Source of the DNA: Alphaproteobacteria bacterium
GTDB lineage: Bacteria; Pseudomonadota; Alphaproteobacteria; Rhizobiales; Xanthobacteraceae
Assembly (NCBI GenBank): GCA_005884465.1
Contig: VAZH01000226.1
Span: 1-6,004, forward strand
DNA: 6,004 nt
Direction of reading: 5' to 3'
Shown: positions 1 through 5,801 of the stretch, piece by piece
Position numbering within the stretch: position 1 is the first letter of the stretch
How the letters are laid out: every line of letters begins with the position of its first letter
Notes under the pieces: model-generated
The model's database searches: none
Seen by the model: only the letters and a program-made list of their open reading frames with translations
Told to the model about the DNA's origin: nothing
Position numbers and translations under genes: made by a program

Positions 1-1
1 C

Positions 2-454
2 ACCATCGAGCACATGCGCGCGATGAAGGACCGCGCCATCGTCTGCAACATCGGCCACTTCGACAACGAGATCCAGATCGCGCACTTGCGCAATCTGAAA
101 TGGACCAACATCAAGCCGCAGGTCGACGAGATCACCTTCCCGGACGGCAAGCGCATGATCCTGCTGTCGGAAGGGCGGTTGGTGAACCTCGGCAACGCGA
201 TGGGGCATCCGAGCTTTGTGATGTCGGCGTCCTTCACCAACCAGACGCTGGCTCAGATCGAGCTGTTCGCCAACAACAGTGGCGGCAAGTACGACAAGAA
301 GGTCTACGTGCTCCCGAAGTCGCTCGATGAAAAAGTGGCACGGCTGCATCTCGCCAAGATCGGCGTCAAGCTGACAAAGCTGCGACCGGATCAGGCCGAA
401 TATATCGGCGTCAAGCCGGAAGGCCCGTTCAAGCCGGAGCATTACCGGTATTGA
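2..454 (+). CDS. ahcY: S-adenosylhomocysteine hydrolase, C-terminal part (5' end outside window)
   Basis: Adenosylhomocysteinase reversibly splits S-adenosyl-L-homocysteine into adenosine and homocysteine in the cytosol, relieving product inhibition of methyltransferases and feeding the methionine cycle. The reading frame is open from base 2, so only about the last 150 residues are present; the family is usually about 430-475 residues. Visible family signatures are the NAD-domain stretch [13 protein letters not shown] near the start, the [11 protein letters not shown] and [18 protein letters not shown] segments, and the C-terminal tail ending KPEHYRY. In this family the tail supplies a Lys and a Tyr that complete the cofactor site of the neighbouring subunit. 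The gene ends in TGA and is intact as far as visible. An ATG at 14 is internal (in HMRAMKD) and is not the start. No poly-T terminator follows, but a strong hairpin begins 17 bases after the stop. Confidence 0.97.
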   Translation, partial: TIEHMRAMKDRAIVCNIGHFDNEIQIAHLRNLKWTNIKPQVDEITFPDGKRMILLSEGRLVNLGNAMGHPSFVMSASFTNQTLAQIELFANNSGGKYDKKVYVLPKSLDEKVARLHLAKIGVKLTKLRPDQAEYIGVKPEGPFKPEHYRY

Positions 455-470
455 GAACGACGTGCGTGTG

Positions 471-517
471 CCGTCGCCCTTCGAGGGCCGCGAAGAGCGG
501 CCACCACAGGGTGACGG
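471..517. repeat. Palindromic intergenic repeat, copy 1
   Basis: CCGTCGCCCT (471-480) pairs with AGGGTGACGG (508-517) over ten positions, one of them a G-T wobble. Inside it GGCCGC (486-491) pairs perfectly with GCGGCC (497-502) around a five-base loop. Read on the + strand, it resembles the reverse complement of the element at 531-577 (shared CCTTCGAGG, CGAAGAG, CACC, CAGG and TGACGG blocks), so the two are copies in opposite orientation. The type resembles the short palindromic repeats scattered between genes in Bradyrhizobium and relatives. It sits just after ahcY and could slow or protect the 3' end of its transcript, but there is no T-run to make it a classic terminator. Confidence 0.7.
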
Positions 518-530
518 CAACATTGGCACC

Positions 531-577
531 GTCATCCTGGGGTGCGAGCCTCTTCGGCGAGCCTCGAAGGATGAGAC
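531..577. repeat. Palindromic intergenic repeat, copy 2 (opposite orientation)
   Basis: TCATCCT (532-538) pairs with AGGATGA (568-574), and a small inner stem GCC/GGC (548-550 with 556-558) closes the TCTTC loop. The reverse complement of this stretch aligns with copy 1 at 471-517. The two copies face each other across a short spacer, and the bases between them form a further inverted repeat: TGACGG (512-517) with CCGTCA (530-535). The pair fills most of the gap between ahcY and the monooxygenase gene. Confidence 0.65.
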
Positions 578-661
578 GCGAAAGCACAGTTGGTCTCGGT
601 ACGTTCGGGAGTCGCTGCGCTTGCCAGTTGATTTTCTGCCGATTTGCGGGCTAATCAAACG

Positions 662-2134
662 ATGGAAACGACCGCAAACGAACATGTCGATGTGCTGATC
701 GTCGGCGCCGGGTTGTCCGGCATCGGCGCGGGTTATCATCTGCAGCGCAATTGTCCGGCCAAGAGTTTTGTCATTCTCGAGGGCCGCGACTGCATCGGCG
801 GCACCTGGGACCTGTTCCGTTATCCGGGCATCCGCTCCGACAGCGACATGTTTACGATGGGCTATTCGTTCAAGCCATGGATCGAGCCGAAGGCGATCGC
901 CGACGGGCCGCGAATCCTGAACTACGTCCGCGAGACCGCCGCCGAGAACGGCATCGACAACAAAATCCGCTTCAATCATCGGGTCAAGCGGGCGTCATGG
1001 TCGTCGCCGGACGCGCGCTGGACCGTGGAGGCCGAGCGCTCGCGGGGAGGCGAGGGCGCTGCCGAGATCGTGCGCTTCACCTGCAACTTCCTGTTCATGT
1101 GCTCTGGCTATTACAAATATGAGGAAGGCTATACGCCGGAGTTCTCCGGCAGAGGAGATTTCACGGGCCCCATCGTGCACCCGCAGAAATGGCCTGAAGA
1201 CCTCGACTATGCCGGCAAGCGCGTGGTGGTGATCGGCTCGGGCGCGACCGCGGTGACGCTGGTGCCGGCGATGGCCAGGACCGCAGCGCATGTCACCATG
1301 CTGCAGCGTTCGCCGACCTACGTGGTGTCGCGTCCGGCGCAGGACCCGCTTGCCAACAAATTGCGGCGCAATCTGCCGGCCAGGCTCGCTTACCATCTAA
1401 TCCGCTGGCGCAACGTGATGTGGGGCATGTATTTCTTCCAGCTCAGCCGGCGGAAGCCGGCGCGGGTCAAGCAATTGATCCTCGGCGGCGTGAGAATGGC
1501 GCTCGGTCCCGACTACGACATCGCCACCCATTTCACGCCACGCTACAATCCCTGGGATCAGCGGCTGTGCCTGGTGCCTGACGGCGATCTGTTCAACGCG
1601 ATCAAGGAAAAGCGTGCTTCGGTCGTAACCAAGGCGATCGACAGCTTCACGAAGAACGGCATCAGGCTGAAGGACGGCAGCGAGCTCGAGGCCGACATCA
1701 TCGTCACTGCCACCGGCCTTAATCTACAGGTGGTTGGCGGTATGGAAGTGAGCGTCGACGGCCGCGCCATCGATTTCGCCAGGACACTGAACTACAAGGG
1801 CATGATGTATTCGGATGTACCCAATCTGGCGTCTTCGTTCGGCTACACCAACGCGTCGTGGACGCTGAAATGCGACCTCACTTGCGGATATGTCTGCCGC
1901 CTGATCAATTACATGGACCGGCACGGCTACAAGCAATGCATGCCGCACAACGTCGATCCCTCGATCACTGAAGTGCCGTGGATAGATTTCTCGTCCGGGT
2001 ACGTGCAGCGCTCGATCGCGAAGATGCCGAAGCAGGGCTCGAAACGGCCATGGCGGCTCTATCAAAATTACGCGCTCGACATCGTCACGCTGCGCTTCGG
2101 CAAGGTGGATGACGGGGTGATGCGATATTCGTGA
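662..2134 (+). CDS. EthA-like Baeyer-Villiger flavin monooxygenase
   Basis: This is a class B FAD/NADPH monooxygenase that would insert an oxygen atom into ketones (giving esters or lactones) or oxidise sulfur or nitrogen groups, in the cytosol. From the ATG at 662 it has 490-491 residues, close to the 489 of Mycobacterium EthA. Landmarks: the FAD Rossmann motif GAGLSG (15-20), an acidic Glu at 40, GGTW (46-49) and RYPGIRSDSD (53-62); the exact type I Baeyer-Villiger fingerprint F-x-G-x3-H-x3-W-P (F167, H173, W177, P178); the NADPH motif GSGATA (192-197); and ATG at 350-352 followed by LNLQ. The C-terminal half (YKGMM, GYTNASWTLK, PKQGS, PWR, QNY) is EthA-like. A TTG six codons upstream (644) is in frame, but the ATG fits the family N-terminus better; neither has a strong ribosome site. 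The native substrate cannot be told from sequence. Confidence 0.92.
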   Translation: METTANEHVDVLIVGAGLSGIGAGYHLQRNCPAKSFVILEGRDCIGGTWDLFRYPGIRSDSDMFTMGYSFKPWIEPKAIADGPRILNYVRETAAENGIDNKIRFNHRVKRASWSSPDARWTVEAERSRGGEGAAEIVRFTCNFLFMCSGYYKYEEGYTPEFSGRGDFTGPIVHPQKWPEDLDYAGKRVVVIGSGATAVTLVPAMARTAAHVTMLQRSPTYVVSRPAQDPLANKLRRNLPARLAYHLIRWRNVMWGMYFFQLSRRKPARVKQLILGGVRMALGPDYDIATHFTPRYNPWDQRLCLVPDGDLFNAIKEKRASVVTKAIDSFTKNGIRLKDGSELEADIIVTATGLNLQVVGGMEVSVDGRAIDFARTLNYKGMMYSDVPNLASSFGYTNASWTLKCDLTCGYVCRLINYMDRHGYKQCMPHNVDPSITEVPWIDFSSGYVQRSIAKMPKQGSKRPWRLYQNYALDIVTLRFGKVDDGVMRYS

Positions 2135-2365
2135 GGGCAACGTACCCTGACGCCACTATGCGGGCAAGATAACCCGGTCATTTCCGCTCGCCTGCGCAGC
2201 CTTGATGAGTTGTAGCGAAGCGAGACGACAGCCTTCTGCATCTTGACGAATTCTTCAGGGGCGAGGCTTGAGGCCCACGGGATTCGCTCCCAAGTTTCTT
2301 CCACAGCATGCGGCAACATCGACATCGGGACCAAATTGGTGTGAACCCGACAGCTCACGGATTCT

Positions 2366-2390
2366 GCTTGCCCGCATTTGTCGGGCAGGC
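2366..2390 (+). other. Hairpin in the hydrolase upstream region
   Basis: GCTTGCCCG (2366-2374) pairs with CGGGCAGGC (2382-2390) over nine positions with one G-T wobble, around a seven-base loop. It lies about 50 bases before the hydrolase start. It has no following T-run, so it is more likely a leader structure or a repeat fragment than a terminator. Confidence 0.4.
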
Positions 2391-2427
2391 ATCTGTTCAG
2401 GCGCACTCCACAGCCAACCATGGCACG

Positions 2428-2433
2428 AAGGAG
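2428..2433 (+). promoter_or_regulatory. Shine-Dalgarno site deciding the hydrolase start
   Basis: AAGGAG ends eight bases before the GTG at 2442. This is the best ribosome site in the region and fixes the start at GTG rather than at the upstream in-frame codons (the frame is open from 2268) or at an out-of-frame ATG at 2420. Confidence 0.8.
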
Positions 2434-2441
2434 ATTCACCA

Positions 2442-3509
2442 GTGGCAACCATCAAAATATCCGAAGATATCAACCTTCAACGCCGTCGCCTTTTTGGGAC
2501 TGTGGCGACGAGCATTGCTGCTGCGCAACTGATCTTGAGCGGTTCCGCGCATGCCCAACCGAGCAAGGCAAAACCGGCACATCTACCGAACATCAAGCCG
2601 GGGACCAACACGTCATTCGGCCCGCTGAAACAGATCGATGCCGGCCTCCTCAATATCGGATACGCTGAAGCCGGTCCTGCCGATGGCCCCGCAGTGATTC
2701 TGCTGCACGGCTGGCCCTACGACATTCACAGCTACGTCGATGTCGCGCCCTTGCTGGCCGCAGCAGGCTACCGGGCGATTGTCCCGTATCTGCGCGGCTA
2801 TGGCACGACGCGCTTTCTTTCAAATGAAACGGTTCGCAGCGGCCAGCCGTCGGCGGTTGCTGTCGATATCATCGCCTTGATGGATGCTCTCAAAATCGAG
2901 AAGGCCACCCTCGCCGGGTTTGATTGGGGCGCTCGCACCGCCAACATCATCGCAGCGCTGTGGCCGGAGCGTTGCAAGGCCATGGTCTCCGTCAGCGGTT
3001 ATCTGATCGGCAGCCAGGAATCCGGCAAGATGCCGCTGCCGCCAAGGGCTGAGCTTCAATGGTGGTACCAGTTCTATTTCGCCACCGAACGCGGCCGCGC
3101 CGGCTACGACAAATACCGACATGATTTTGCAAAGCTCATTTGGCAGCTCGCCTCGCCGAAGTGGGAGTTTGATGATGCCACGTTCGATCGCTCGGCTGCG
3201 TCGTTCGACAACGCCGATCATGTCGCCATCGTAATTCATAATTATCGCTGGCGGCTCGGCCTGGCTGAAGGCGATGCCAAATATCACGATCTGGATAAAC
3301 GGCTTGCCGAAGGCCCTGGCATCACCGTGCCCACCATTACGCTTGAAGGCGACGCCAACGGCGCACCTCATCCGGACCCCAATTCCTATGCCAGGAAATT
3401 CTCCGGCAAATATGCGCACCGGACCATCGAGGGCGGCATCGGGCACAATCTGCCTCAAGAAGCCCCGCACGCCTTTGCCGAAGCGGTCATCGAAGTCGAT
3501 CGGTATTGA
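2442..3509 (+). CDS. Tat-exported alpha/beta hydrolase, epoxide hydrolase type
   Basis: This is an alpha/beta-fold hydrolase of 355 residues starting at GTG, with AAGGAG eight bases upstream. Residues 1-38 look like a twin-arginine signal: R14-R15-R16-L-F, a hydrophobic Ala-rich stretch, then a likely cleavage after AHA (38|39), so the enzyme is probably folded in the cytoplasm and exported to the periplasm. The mature part has the oxyanion-hole motif HGWP (89-92), a nucleophile elbow GFDWGA with D161 in place of Ser, a likely acid D304 (EGDANG) and the catalytic H335 (GIGHN). An Asp nucleophile followed by Trp-Gly is typical of epoxide hydrolases and haloalkane dehalogenases, not of serine esterases. 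The start codon is unusual but well supported. Substrate unknown; an epoxide is the likeliest. The gene appears intact and is separated from its neighbours on both sides. Confidence 0.9.
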   Translation: MATIKISEDINLQRRRLFGTVATSIAAAQLILSGSAHAQPSKAKPAHLPNIKPGTNTSFGPLKQIDAGLLNIGYAEAGPADGPAVILLHGWPYDIHSYVDVAPLLAAAGYRAIVPYLRGYGTTRFLSNETVRSGQPSAVAVDIIALMDALKIEKATLAGFDWGARTANIIAALWPERCKAMVSVSGYLIGSQESGKMPLPPRAELQWWYQFYFATERGRAGYDKYRHDFAKLIWQLASPKWEFDDATFDRSAASFDNADHVAIVIHNYRWRLGLAEGDAKYHDLDKRLAEGPGITVPTITLEGDANGAPHPDPNSYARKFSGKYAHRTIEGGIGHNLPQEAPHAFAEAVIEVDRY

Positions 3510-3561
3510 TCGTGCGGACCGACCGTCAAGGGGGTCGATGCGCTATGCGTCGTTTTGCGTA

Positions 3562-3588
3562 ATCGCCCGCTTTTTGCGAATCGGCGAT
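3562..3588 (+). other. Hairpin downstream of the hydrolase gene
   Basis: ATCGCC (3562-3567) pairs with GGCGAT (3583-3588), and CGC (3568-3570) with GCG (3576-3578) around a TTTTT loop, leaving a four-base bulge. It could mark the 3' end of the hydrolase transcript or belong to the control region of the next gene. No T-run follows it, so a factor-independent terminator is not supported. Confidence 0.3.
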
Positions 3589-3599
3589 CGTGGGGACGG

Positions 3600-3614
3600 T
3601 TAACGCCGTGTTAA
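3600..3614 (+). promoter_or_regulatory. Candidate CtrA-binding box TTAA-N7-TTAA
   Basis: Two TTAA half-sites (3600-3603 and 3611-3614) are separated by exactly seven bases, matching the consensus bound by the alphaproteobacterial cell-cycle regulator CtrA. A further TTAAC half-site lies at 3646-3650. The box centre is about 58 bases before the small gene at 3665, a distance compatible with overlap of a promoter -35 region. The match is read from the sequence; binding is inferred. Confidence 0.5.
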
Positions 3615-3664
3615 TCGCCGAGTTCTACGCTTTTCAGGTCGAGGCTTAACGCAAGAGGAAGGCC

Positions 3665-3820
3665 ATGGAGGCCCAGCGAATCGCCATAGATGCCGTGGTC
3701 GCGCTGACCGACTGCGATCGCGATGCCGTCACAGCCTTCATCCGCAGGCTTTATCTCGCCGGCGTCAAGGATCCCAAACGCCTGACATTCAAGGGCCTGC
3801 AGGCAATGGCGCGGCCCTGA
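3665..3820 (+). CDS. Small hypothetical protein, 51 residues
   Basis: ATG at 3665 opens a 51-codon frame ending in TGA at 3818-3820. An AGAGGAAGG stretch (3654-3662) gives a good ribosome site, with GAGG ending six bases before the start. The product is soluble-looking and probably helical: an acidic first part (IAIDAVVALTDCDRDAV) and a basic second part (FIRRLYLAGVKDPKRLTFKG). It has one Cys, no signal peptide and no membrane segment. I recognise no family. Support for a real gene comes from the ribosome site, the TTAA-N7-TTAA box upstream and a balanced composition; length alone does not prove it. It converges on the chemoreceptor gene with 34 bases between the stops. If CtrA controls it, a role tied to cell cycle or motility is possible, but this is inference. 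Confidence 0.55.
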   Translation: MEAQRIAIDAVVALTDCDRDAVTAFIRRLYLAGVKDPKRLTFKGLQAMARP

Positions 3821-3854
3821 AGGCTAGCCACGCCTCGCTGTTACTCCGTGAAAC

Positions 3855-5201
3855 TTAAGCCGCCGCGGCAATCGACTTCAGGAAACCGTCGATTTCGGCC
3901 TGCAGGCTGGTGGTCGAGTCCGACAATTGCTTGGCCGATGACAACAACTGGCTCGATGCCGCGCCGGTCTGGTTGGCGCCATGGCTCACTTCGGCGATGG
4001 TGCCGGCGACTTGCGTGGTGCCATCAGCGGTACGCTGGATATTGCCGGAAATTTCCTGGGTGGCGGCGCCCTGTTCCTCGATCGCCGCCGATATCGCGGT
4101 GGTGATCTCGGAAATCTTGCCGATGGTCGAACTGATCATCTTGATCGAGCCGACCGCTTCCTGGGTCGCGGTCTGCATGCCCGCGATCTGGATGCCGATT
4201 TCGTCGGTCGCCTTGGCGGTCTGACTGGCGAGCGCCTTGACCTCCTGGGCGACCACGGCGAAGCCGCGGCCGGCTTCGCCGGCGCGCGCCGCCTCGATGG
4301 TGGCGTTGAGCGCAAGAAGGTTGGTCTGCTCGGCGACCGAGGTGATCAGCTTGATCACGTCGCCGATCCGGTTGGCGGCCTGCGACAGCGCATTGATGCG
4401 CGAGTCGGTTTCGTCGGCCTGCTTCACGGCGCTTGAGGCGATGCGGTTGGATTCCTGAACCTGCGCCGAAATCTCGCGCACCGAGCTGGCAAGCTGTTCG
4501 GTGGCCGATGCCACCGATTGCACGTTGTTGGAGGCGTCTTCCGAGGCATTGGCGACCACGGTGGCAAGCCGCGTGGTGTTGCCGGCATTGTCGCTCAGCG
4601 CGCGCGCGGTGGTCTCCAATTCGTCTGATGCCGACGACAGCGAAGTGATGATGGTGCGGAAGCGATCGCTCGCTTCCGCAATGGCGTCCTTGCGGATCTT
4701 GCGGTTGGAGCCGAAGTAGAACGCGACCACGTTTTCGGTGTCCAGCATGTTGGCCCTGGCGATCGTGTTCAGCATCAGGGTTTTCTTGTCGCGCGCGGCC
4801 TGTGCGGCCCGCCGGAAACGCGGTATCTGAACTTCGGTCTCGACCGCCTTCATCAACCGGTCGGCGATGAACATCAACCGGCAGCCGACATACCATTGAG
4901 GTGCGACGCCGGCGCGCTGGTTGAACTCGCAAAACCGCGCGATCGATTGATTGTAAGCGGTGCCGAAATCACCCGCGGCGATCAGGTCCCAGTGCTCGAC
5001 CTGCATCCGAATGGCCTCCTGCATCGCGCCGTCCTTCAAGATTCCGGAGGAGGGGTCGTAATGCCGGACCTTGTCGTAGAACCGCGCCAGAATGCCGGGC
5101 AGGCATTTTGCGAAGAATGGCCGCATCTCGCGTAACGTCGACCGCATCGCCTCGTCGATCTCCAGCAAATCGAGGCGAACGGCGTTCCAGTCGGGGGTCA
5201 T
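3855..5201 (-). CDS. Soluble globin-coupled methyl-accepting chemotaxis protein
   Basis: A cytosolic chemoreceptor of 448 residues: an N-terminal globin sensor domain (about 1-165) joined to a methyl-accepting signalling domain (about 190-448), the layout of HemAT-type aerotaxis sensors. It has no membrane segment. The globin part shows QVEHW (67-71), GDFGTAY (77-83) and the GVAPQWY segment (98-104). The signalling hairpin tip is unmistakable at about 288-318 ([20 protein letters not shown], then [10 protein letters not shown]), where CheA and CheW dock; [11 protein letters not shown] (375-385) resembles a methylation site. The residue aligned with the proximal heme histidine (the H of the usual H-x-R-I-G-L-x-P-x-W-Y motif) is N94, so heme binding is doubtful. 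The start at 5201 has GGAG six bases upstream; an in-frame ATG at 5237 would add 12 residues but has no ribosome site. Signal sensed: oxygen or another ligand, unproven. Confidence 0.9.
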   Translation of the reverse strand: MTPDWNAVRLDLLEIDEAMRSTLREMRPFFAKCLPGILARFYDKVRHYDPSSGILKDGAMQEAIRMQVEHWDLIAAGDFGTAYNQSIARFCEFNQRAGVAPQWYVGCRLMFIADRLMKAVETEVQIPRFRRAAQAARDKKTLMLNTIARANMLDTENVVAFYFGSNRKIRKDAIAEASDRFRTIITSLSSASDELETTARALSDNAGNTTRLATVVANASEDASNNVQSVASATEQLASSVREISAQVQESNRIASSAVKQADETDSRINALSQAANRIGDVIKLITSVAEQTNLLALNATIEAARAGEAGRGFAVVAQEVKALASQTAKATDEIGIQIAGMQTATQEAVGSIKMISSTIGKISEITTAISAAIEEQGAATQEISGNIQRTADGTTQVAGTIAEVSHGANQTGAASSQLLSSAKQLSDSTTSLQAEIDGFLKSIAAAA

Positions 5202-5273
5202 TGGCGGCTCCAGCGCGAGGATCGTGGCTCCCGCCATTTAAAGTGGGCATGGTTAACGGACTGCGAACTTGCA

Positions 5274-5285
5274 CGTAGTTCTACG
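5274..5285. other. Short inverted repeat upstream of the chemoreceptor
   Basis: CGTAG (5274-5278) and CTACG (5281-5285) form a perfect five-base inverted repeat with a TT centre, 73 bases or more upstream of the chosen chemoreceptor start. It could be an operator, but arms this short can arise by chance. A TTAAC half-site lies between it and the gene (5253-5257). Confidence 0.25.
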
Positions 5286-5306
5286 GGGAAGAGCGCAAAA
5301 AACCCT

Positions 5307-5461
5307 CGTGTCCCGGACGCCGTGCAGCGTTCTTTACGATGCATCGCAGGGGCCGGGACCCACTGGAAGGGGATGCCATGGACCCCGGATCAGCAGCGCA
5401 CCGCCATAGCGCGAAGACGCGCGTGAACGCGCTTATGGCGCCGCGCAGCATCCGGGGCACG
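5307..5461. repeat. 155-base palindromic intergenic repeat (Bradyrhizobium type)
   Basis: The outer ends CGTGTCCCGGACGC (5307-5320) and GCATCCGGGGCACG (5448-5461) are inverted copies matching at 12 of 14 positions, both mismatches being wobble pairs. Inside, CCGGGACCCA (5353-5362) faces TGGACCCCGG (5379-5388; 8 of 10), and CGCCATAGCGCG (5402-5413) faces CGCGCTTATGGCG (5428-5440) with one bulged base. The order 'GTGTCCCGGACGC ... GCCGGGACCCA ... CCCCGG ... CCGGGGCAC' is one I recognise from repeats found many times between genes in Bradyrhizobium. It encodes no transposase. Its right end lies next to a truncated hydroxylase gene. Open frames running through it are not real genes. Confidence 0.8.
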
Positions 5462-5698
5462 GGCCGACGAGGTTATTGGTCCTTGCCGATCGTGGCCTTC
5501 AGTACGCCGATGCCGTCGAACGGATTGGTAACCCCCAAATCGGAAAGATGCCGCATCCTGGTCGATGGCGTGGAATGCGTTTGGCGCGAAGGACAGGCTT
5601 TCATGTTCGACGAGACTTTCATCCACGCTGCCGAGAATGCGACCGATCAAAATCGGATCATCCTGTTTTGCGACGTCGAACGGCCGATTTGGGATTAG
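5462..5698 (+). pseudogene. C-terminal remnant of an LpxO-like aspartyl/asparaginyl beta-hydroxylase
   Basis: The frame ending in TAG at 5698 matches the last 60 or so residues of the iron/2-oxoglutarate hydroxylase family that includes LpxO (lipid A 2-hydroxylase) and AspH. Visible are GLVTPKSERC (from 5522), VDGVECVWREGQA, FDETFIHAAEN with a likely iron-ligand His (codon 5624-5626), the 2-oxoglutarate-contacting Arg (5654-5656) in NRIILFCDVERP, and the typical tail. Full proteins are several times longer (about 230-300 residues). Here the N-terminal part is absent, and the family's R-x-H-L-G-L segment, which carries the first iron ligand, reads P-S-N-G-L with no His. The frame continues upstream only into the palindromic repeat, so there is no plausible native start. 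The residual protein could not form the iron site. The conserved C-terminus suggests fairly recent loss. Confidence 0.8.
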
Positions 5699-5801
5699 AG
5701 GAATTTGACAATTCGGACCGACTGAGCGCATGCAGGTTTAAGTATGCAAGATCGCATCCAGGCCAGGGCATTTGTAGCCGCAGGAAGGGAATGATTCGTT
5801 G

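Larger units (their letters stand above)
2135..2441. other. 307-base gap between monooxygenase and hydrolase genes
   Basis: No convincing + strand gene lies here. The gap holds a hairpin (2366-2390), an 11-base inverted repeat (2158-2168 and 2367-2377) and the hydrolase ribosome site. Its size suggests that the hydrolase has its own promoter, although no clear -35/-10 pair is visible. On the - strand a frame open across most of the gap reads, at about 2350-2165, as a helical-looking segment (SMLPHAVEETWERIPWASS, EEFVKMQKAVVSLRYNSS). I do not recognise it. The same frame runs on into the antisense of the monooxygenase gene, so it is at best a gene remnant. Confidence 0.5.

Noticed and set aside
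628..657. TTGATT (628-633) and TAATCA (652-657) as a promoter for the monooxygenase gene
   Set aside because: Transcription would begin at or inside the start codon, and both boxes are weak; not enough to call.
2820..3470. - strand frame of 216 codons antisense to the hydrolase
   Set aside because: The + strand frame has catalytic motifs and a signal peptide; the antisense frame has none and no ribosome site.
3510..3540. CGACC/GGTCG (3520-3537) as a terminator for the hydrolase
   Set aside because: Only a five-base stem with an eight-base loop and no T-run.
3981..4436. + strand frame antisense to the chemoreceptor
   Set aside because: Its Gly/Arg/Asp-rich, low-complexity composition mirrors the conserved signalling domain on the other strand; no ribosome site and no family resemblance.
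4024..4932. Long second - strand frame (about 300 codons) inside the chemoreceptor gene
   Set aside because: It is rich in Arg, His and Gly with no recognisable motifs, the usual look of a shifted frame in GC-rich DNA; the overlapping frame has unmistakable chemoreceptor signatures.
5301..5306. A-rich run before the repeat as part of a terminator
   Set aside because: The run of A at about 5297-5302 has no adjacent stem on the strand where it would be read as a T-run in the right order for the chemoreceptor or the remnant.
5339..5698. A 119-codon gene starting at 5339
   Set aside because: The first 40 or so codons lie within the palindromic repeat and are not protein-like; only the last 60 codons match a family, so it is treated as a remnant.
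5705..5745. TTGACA at 5705-5710 as a -35 box for the methyltransferase gene
   Set aside because: The -35 match is perfect, but at 16-18 bases spacing there is no -10-like hexamer; TTTAAG lies too far away.
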